A DNA stretch of 64,000 nucleotides from the NCBI GenBank assembly GCA_950022655.1, contig OX465587.1, forward strand, positions 24,369,716 to 24,433,715, in the 5' to 3' direction. How positions within the stretch are numbered: the stretch's first letter is position 1; each line of letters opens with the position of its first letter. The position numbers and the translations under genes are program-made. This document shows positions 58,543-64,000 of the stretch, in pieces. The stretch comes from Alentia gelatinosa (lineage: Eukaryota; Annelida; Polychaeta; Phyllodocida; Polynoidae). The notes under the pieces were generated by a model. That model was not told where the DNA came from. It did not search any database and saw only the letters and a program-made list of their open reading frames with translations.

Positions 58543-58556
58543 TTACCATGGCAGCA
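58543..58556. promoter_or_regulatory. RFX X-box
   Basis: GTTACCATGGCAGC differs by two bases from the palindromic X-box GTTGCCATGGCAAC bound by RFX factors. It lies in a GC-rich island (58500-58870) with no supported exon. Confidence 0.45.
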
Positions 58557-61500
58557 CGAGCCCCATGTCCACCGTTAGCATGGTGCTCTTGAGGCGTTAC
58601 GGTTCCCCGGAGAACCCATAGCGGCACTTGCTACTCTCATCGCCTGCAAACAACCTTGGCCCGCCCCTCAGCCATGAGGATCGGGTTTCGGCGCTCTTTT
58701 GGGCCGGCCAGGCTAACTGAACACTGATGGTCTTGAGCGCCCCGGCATGCTGAGGGCTACCTGTTGGCCATATTTCACAAATTAGCCGTTGCTAAAACAC
58801 GCGTGTGCGCACCAGGCCGCGACCGGCGCTGACGGCTGGGTGTTACTGGAGAATTGGGGGTATGTGGTGTAGCCGTGTGACTACCCGAATAGCTACCCTA
58901 TCAGTCTGACTGACATCATTCCCATAGAATGCAGGCCATCCTCTACTCCGGTTATCATGTAGTGTTCTACTCAGTGATATTTCAATTGTCAAAGAAATCA
59001 ATTAAGTACATCACAGAAATTGTGGAGATGTGCGTACATCTCCTCTCAAATATACTGCGTAATCATATAGTAAAACAGGCCAATGCTGTACATGCTACAA
59101 AACGAGATAGGGAATTTTTACGGAACGAGGCCTCTGGCTGAGCTCCGTAAATAACATCGACTCCTATCGAGCATGGTGGGTTGTTCCATATCTATCATTT
59201 ACCCGAATTTAATATCTTACCATATATATAAATGGTATATGATTAAGGCAGAAAGGATAGAAAGGCATAGGCGATGGTAAACATTTTTCTGAAGTTATGC
59301 GTTCTGATAGCCTATAGCTGCCATTTGGCATGCGAAAAGGGGGAGGCTGGAGAGATCCGTGCCAGTGCAAATTAACCTGGCCGCTAATTTGGAAGCTTGA
59401 AATTGTGCGTCAGACCATAATGCCTTCACCATGGTGTATTTTCGACTTATCATTTTATTGCATCTACATCTTAACATGTATGATCTTAAAGAAAATACCT
59501 ATATTTATCCTGGAAAACATAAGGCCATAAACATGATTACAATCTGGTCCAGAAACATGAACCCTAGAGAGATTCACCCAAGGTTTGGTAATTTTCAGTC
59601 GAACCAACTAGCTGATAATGACATACAAAATCAATCTGTGTACATCCACCTCACAGCATAAAGGAAATAAATTTGTATCTACTATATAGGATATTAGATG
59701 GTCGTAATCAGACAAGTTATCGATTTCAAGGACACAAGTACAAGAGTATGTTACATAGCTATCGATCGTATGACAACATCCTACACGACAGAGATTTTTA
59801 AAGAAGTGATTCTTGAAATACATTCATAGAATATGATGCTATGAAATACAATGATAAGTAATCAATTCACAAGCAAGAACTAAGAGAATGCATCAAGCAT
59901 CGCTTTATCGGTTGTTTTAATTCTAGACACCTCTTGCAAAGGATGATGGAAGCATGTCTTGTTGTAAATATGGATATCGTTTAGAACAGTATGGAGAGAG
60001 TGGCCGCAGGGACGGATCATTGGACAAAAGCACCTATTATGGCTGAGGCATTGCGGCCGAGAAGGTGGCATCGCAAGCTTCTAACACACTCCCACCACGA
60101 GTAGACGCAGTATGTGAGAGCCTGGAGTAATGCGTAGATCCCATCGGCTCCCTGGAGGAACGCCTGGCAACTGGAGATCACAATACAGTCAACAGTCTTC
60201 CCATTGAGGGGCGGCATCTTCCTTCATTATCGCCCGCACAGCTCTGACGCCTTGCCCCAGAGCTATCTTTTGTAATGAGTCGGCCGGGTGAGTGTGACCG
60301 TCCAGGGCCGTTGGCGAGGTGCAGCAGAAAGTGTAGATCGGAAGCCATATTTCAAGTTTGATCAAAGAATACTCATTCCCATAGCAATCTTTCTACTTCA
60401 GATGCATGCTGCCAAGCTCTTGAGCTACCGTTATTTTATTTTCATTCCCCACACATTAAGATAACTGGTATGAAAATGTAATCACGATTATTTTCATCTT
60501 TTGTTGATGAAGACATTCTTCAACTGGCAAACACATTATAGGCAATAGTGCTAGATTCATTTTCAAAAATAGAAGTTTGATGATTATTTAGCTTGTAAAT
60601 GTTGAGTGTAAAGGCTTATAGGAAGTTCTTAGGACGTTCCCTTGTTACGTATCTCCAGCTTTGAAATAGGCAGAAACAGTAAATCACGACACTTTCTCTC
60701 GACAAGATGACGTTAGGCGGCATAAGTAAGAGTAGGAACATGGCTGGGGACAGTAGAAGATTCAGAGCGTTGGCCTGGAGCTACGCACACCTCGCCTCAG
60801 GGTTGGATGTATGTACTGAATGACCCTCACCAACTAAATTATCCCCAACTCTCGTGGCACGCTTCGTCCCGAACGAGATCGACGGCGCCGCGTCCGAGTA
60901 TTGCCTGCAACCATGCAGAACCCTCTCAGCAGACGAAATAGTAGGGCCATGTGTGACGTCACGAACCACTCACAGTGCGGGGCATGCGCAGTTCGACCTT
61001 CAGCTTGGCCGATTCAAATTGGGGGCCGAGCGGGCAGACATCGCTGTGCCTGTTCTGCGCAAGCGCGGCAGATAAGTTTAAAATTGATATCCATCATGGC
61101 GGCATGCAGGTGGCGTCACCCTGCGTTGAAGGGTGTAAATGAGGCTGTGATTTATGGTGTAGCCAGGGGCAGCTCTCAAGACAGCGGCTCACTCTCCAAA
61201 CCGTACCCTGGTGAGACACTTCCCCATAGTGTACATCTGGGAATGATATATATGAGGTGCAAGATGTGTTTGGAGAGTGCGGGACACATGCTTGTAGAAG
61301 TTGCTCCTCAGGCAGTGAGTTAATATAGACAGGGTTGGTAATATCAGGCTGGAATTGGACGGTAGGGGTAAGGAGGCGTACTGACGCCTACGCCTCTGTA
61401 GGAGAGTGGAGGGTGGGAATGCTGTAAGAGTTCCTTCCTTTAGACTGACTGAAGTAGGATCACTCCAAACACCTCAACCAACCTTTAAGTCAGATGTTTT

Positions 61501-61811
61501 GCCTAAGAAATAAACTGTCAAGTAAATGCTGGCCTGGGAAAAGTGGGTGTTCTTGTAAATTCCGCCGGTGGTTTAAACAGTTTACAGGATAACACGAAAA
61601 GGTGCTACTCCACTGAGGAATGTACTCAACTGTGTAACCTTGCCTTAACATTTTGTTACTATAAGAATAACTCATCTTCGCAAACTGATATTTACTGGAC
61701 TGTGTCATCCATGTCTCATTCATAATTTTCTAGATGCTTCTAAGAAATATTGCTTGATATTATCAAATATATAAACATGACCTACAATACCGAGAAATAT
61801 AAAAATGGAGT
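58557..61811. other. Gene-free stretch
   Basis: 58560-58870 and 60840-61330 are GC-rich; the rest is AT-rich. A near-copy of the recurrent 10-mer (GCAGACGAAA) lies at 60929, followed by TGACGTCACG (CRE-like, near 60953). ATCATGGCGGC at about 61094 opens a 75-codon frame without recognisable motifs. Confidence 0.4.
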
Positions 61812-62184
61812 ATCACGATGCAGTATTCCACCTGCCGATCATCAGTACGATCATAGTATCTAAAACCGCCGACCGAATATATGATACTTCTTTTGCAATG
61901 ATCGTCAGGTGGAATAAAAAAAGGTCAACGATTTGCTCATCAACATTACGCAATATAATACCACTGACCGACTTTCTGTATCACAGACAAAGTGTCTCCA
62001 TATTGAATATCAGTACCAAAACATGGTCGACAACTACCATAATTCCCATCGAAAAACAGCTTTTTCTTTTACCACCACCAAATATGTGCAATGATGATAT
62101 CTCAAACAGAACCACCGACTTTTGTACAGGTTGCATATAATCGGCGGCTTTTTTTGTTTGCAGGTGAAAACGCCACATTAGGTG
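61812..62184. mobile_element. Family B MITE, further copy
   Basis: The left end TATTCCACCTGCCGATCATC is inverted in the right end (ATAATCGGCGGC...GCAGGTGAAAACG). Internal CACTGACCGACTTTCTGT and ACCACCGACTTTTGTAC words match the copies at 24744, 29329 and 37700. The 111-codon ORF across it is not a gene. Confidence 0.75.
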
Positions 62185-62277
62185 CTTACGCTAGAAACGA
62201 AGCCATAAGGCTATGGTACCCTAATGTAGCTGTTCGGCGCCATTTCTGAACAAACGGTAAAACTTGGCCATTGAGAA

Positions 62278-62478
62278 TGTCACGTGACACACCACTTGAT
62301 CACGTGAGCAGTCGGCGACCACGTGACCAGCCCTGTTGGCCGTCATATCAGGACGTCTAATTGACGGTTTCCATGACAACTCCCGCGTGATGGCGTCGTC
62401 ACTGAGGCCACTCAGGTCAGGGACACCCGTGTTGTCATTAGGGAAACCCCCTGGAGTCACGTGGTCGGGCAGACGACA
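62278..62478. promoter_or_regulatory. E-box cluster, X-box and GCAGACGACA copy 6
   Basis: CACGTG occurs at 62281, 62301 and 62320 (three in 45 bp) and again at 62458. GTTTCCATGACAAC (62367-62380) is an RFX X-box-like site. The recurrent 10-mer GCAGACGACA is at 62469-62478, 5 bp after the last E-box, followed by TTTTTTCCCGCCC. Dense and GC-rich, it looks like a compact promoter or enhancer, although no exon was recognised beside it. Confidence 0.5.
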
Positions 62479-63014
62479 TTTGTGTTTTTTCCCGCCCTGG
62501 TTTTCCTTTTAGAGAATTCCAACGTCACGCATTCATCTGAAGGTCAAGGTGACTAAAGTAGGTGTCAGGGTGGGCTTGCAATTGGTGTGTTCATGATGAG
62601 TTAGAGATAAAGATTGGAAAGTCGTATCAAATTTACTATCGGTGGCATCACAAAGAATATCTTCATCTAATATGAAGACATCAAGGAAAATTCACTGGAT
62701 TTGGAGCCAATTCATTGCATCGATGTCTTAAAAGCAATAGAACGTAACAATGTTTTATCTACAAGATAAAATTAGGATGTTACTGGGTTACCTATAATTC
62801 TCTTATGTTGTGATTCTATTCAGTAAGACTGAGATTTGCTTGCACTGTTGGTGCATTGTGAATCCCAATTCATCTAAATTCACATAAATTATTCTTCACA
62901 GGACACGTTATCAACCTAATTTTCACATCGTTGGCTTATAAACAGGAGAGAATGTCATATGTTTATATTAGAATTTATTACTTGACGATAACGTCTCAGG
63001 TAGGTTTCCAACTA
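62479..63014. other. Gene-free stretch
   Basis: AT-rich, nothing recognised. Confidence 0.4.
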
Positions 63015-63160
63015 CAGTGGAACCCCGCGTAAGCCGACACCCTTCGTTCCGGGCCAAAGTTTCCGCTTACTCGGGGTGGCCGCTTACGCGAGGTTAAAAT
63101 AAACATCTAATAGTGGGATCCGTTCCGAACAAAGGTGTCCCGTTAGGCGGGGTTCTACTG
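63015..63160. mobile_element. pogo-like MITE (146 bp) with TA target duplication
   Basis: The ends CAGTGGAACCCCGCGTAAGC and CCCGTTAGGCGGGGTTCTACTG are inverted; TA flanks both sides. TTCGTTCCGG / CCGTTCCGAAC extend the repeat inward. It belongs to the same group as 34608-34689. No coding capacity, so movement would depend on a pogo/Tigger transposase elsewhere. Confidence 0.88.
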
Positions 63161-64000
63161 TATAACCAACAAAATTTTGTGGAGAAACACCTTAAAAAAG
63201 GATGATTACATAAAAGAAGGGAATCCTAGCGGAGTTGGCAGCAGGATGCATTGCTCTTATCACCATGAGCTACCGTTTGCAGACGCTATAGGCACGAGCA
63301 GCCAGCTTCTAACTCCTGACTCTCCCACCAGGCGACGCGATCAACGTTTGATCCACACTAACAATGCCCGGATGGAGCTCGTCATCAAAGTCACCCTCCT
63401 TTTTACGCCTTTTTAAAGATTTCTCCTTCCGGTTAATTTCATTTTTCAAGGTTTTATGGTTTTCGTTTGGGGGTAAGACTTTTTGGAGGATTTCGCAAAT
63501 TAGCCTTGCGTTTTGGGAGAACCTGGAACTGCCAGGGAATGTGACATCATGCCATCAGACTGATCATTACACCTAAAAGCACTAGGATAGAAAGAGAGAA
63601 AATGCGATTGCTGTCATCATCATTAGTCACCTATTGTTTATGAATCCGGCTCATTATAAACTATGGCAATGGCATGGAAACAATGTCATCAACTCGCCCA
63701 GCACACAGATTCGACTTTCCAACATCTATAGAGATGTTCCCAGCCACCGGCCGCTGAAATGTTTGCTTTTTGTGTGTGCGCCAAGGACTGCTGACGTCAT
63801 TAGATCAGGAGTTACGTCACGACCGACCACTTCCGGTTCAATGAATTAGGCGCGTAATTGATATGCGGCGACAGGGGTGCTTTAATAATGCACTGGCGGA
63901 GGCGCGGGCGGCACTGGCAGTGGGAGAAATGGGGCTTGAGATGTTACAGAATAAGGAAGGGAAAAACCAGAGTAAGTGTGGTAAAAATAGAAAGAAAATA
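63161..64000. other. Gene-free stretch to the right edge
   Basis: ORFs 63177-63576 show no motif. GCTGACGTCATTAG near 63792 is a CRE-like site in a small GC-rich block. Confidence 0.4.

Noticed and set aside
61805..62140. 111-codon plus-strand ORF
   Set aside because: Lies almost wholly inside a family B MITE.

Overview
The window is animal genomic DNA: AT-rich, almost without genes, and full of small inverted-repeat elements. Its one secure gene is a nicotinic acetylcholine receptor (nAChR) subunit on the minus strand, with exon lengths (140, 45 and 110 bp) and splice phases typical of animals. A degenerate CCCTAA-type interstitial telomere tract argues against an arthropod. A marine invertebrate (lophotrochozoan or invertebrate deuterostome) is my best guess, but the species cannot be fixed from what I see.

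1-3.6 kb: the 5' part of the nAChR ligand-binding domain, read right to left. There are two alternative exon 2 copies (2b 3613-3474, 2a 2694-2549), one exon 3 (1958-1914), and a tandem array of exon 4 copies (4c 491-382, 4b 321-212, 4a 168-59). The first five bases of what looks like a fourth exon 4 copy lie at the left edge. The exon 4 copies are all 110 bp and only 43-60 bp apart. Adjacent copies can hardly be joined, and using two would shift the frame. This predicts mutually exclusive splicing at two places in one receptor gene, giving at least 6 and probably 8 or more extracellular domains. Exon 1 was not found; exons after the exon 4 array lie beyond the left edge.

3.6-64 kb: probably a very long first intron and/or intergenic DNA. 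It alternates between AT-rich sequence and GC-rich islands of 100-500 bp carrying CCAAT, CACGTG, RFX X-box, nuclear-receptor, YY1-like and TAATTA sites. An unexplained 10-mer, GCAGACGACA, occurs six times on the plus strand, mostly in these islands. A strong promoter-like site (TCTCGCGAGA, YY1-like site, short ORF ending at GTGAGT) lies at 25.86-25.93 kb on the plus strand. A broken coding remnant of unknown origin lies at 40.3-41.4 kb. Three further exon candidates are weaker (11.28, 23.42 and 37.05 kb).

Repeats: I group them as family A (TTAAGCC...GTCCACC ends), family B (CGTTTCCA/CACCGATT ends), family C (hairpins with a shared 50-bp core but copy-specific arms), family D (GGCCTGTTGAATAA ends), pogo-like MITEs with TA target duplications, and a GGGGCCATCCATAAAGTA MITE. 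Two tRNA-like remnants, microsatellites and a G-quadruplex motif complete the list. No CRISPR array, rRNA or intact transposase was seen.
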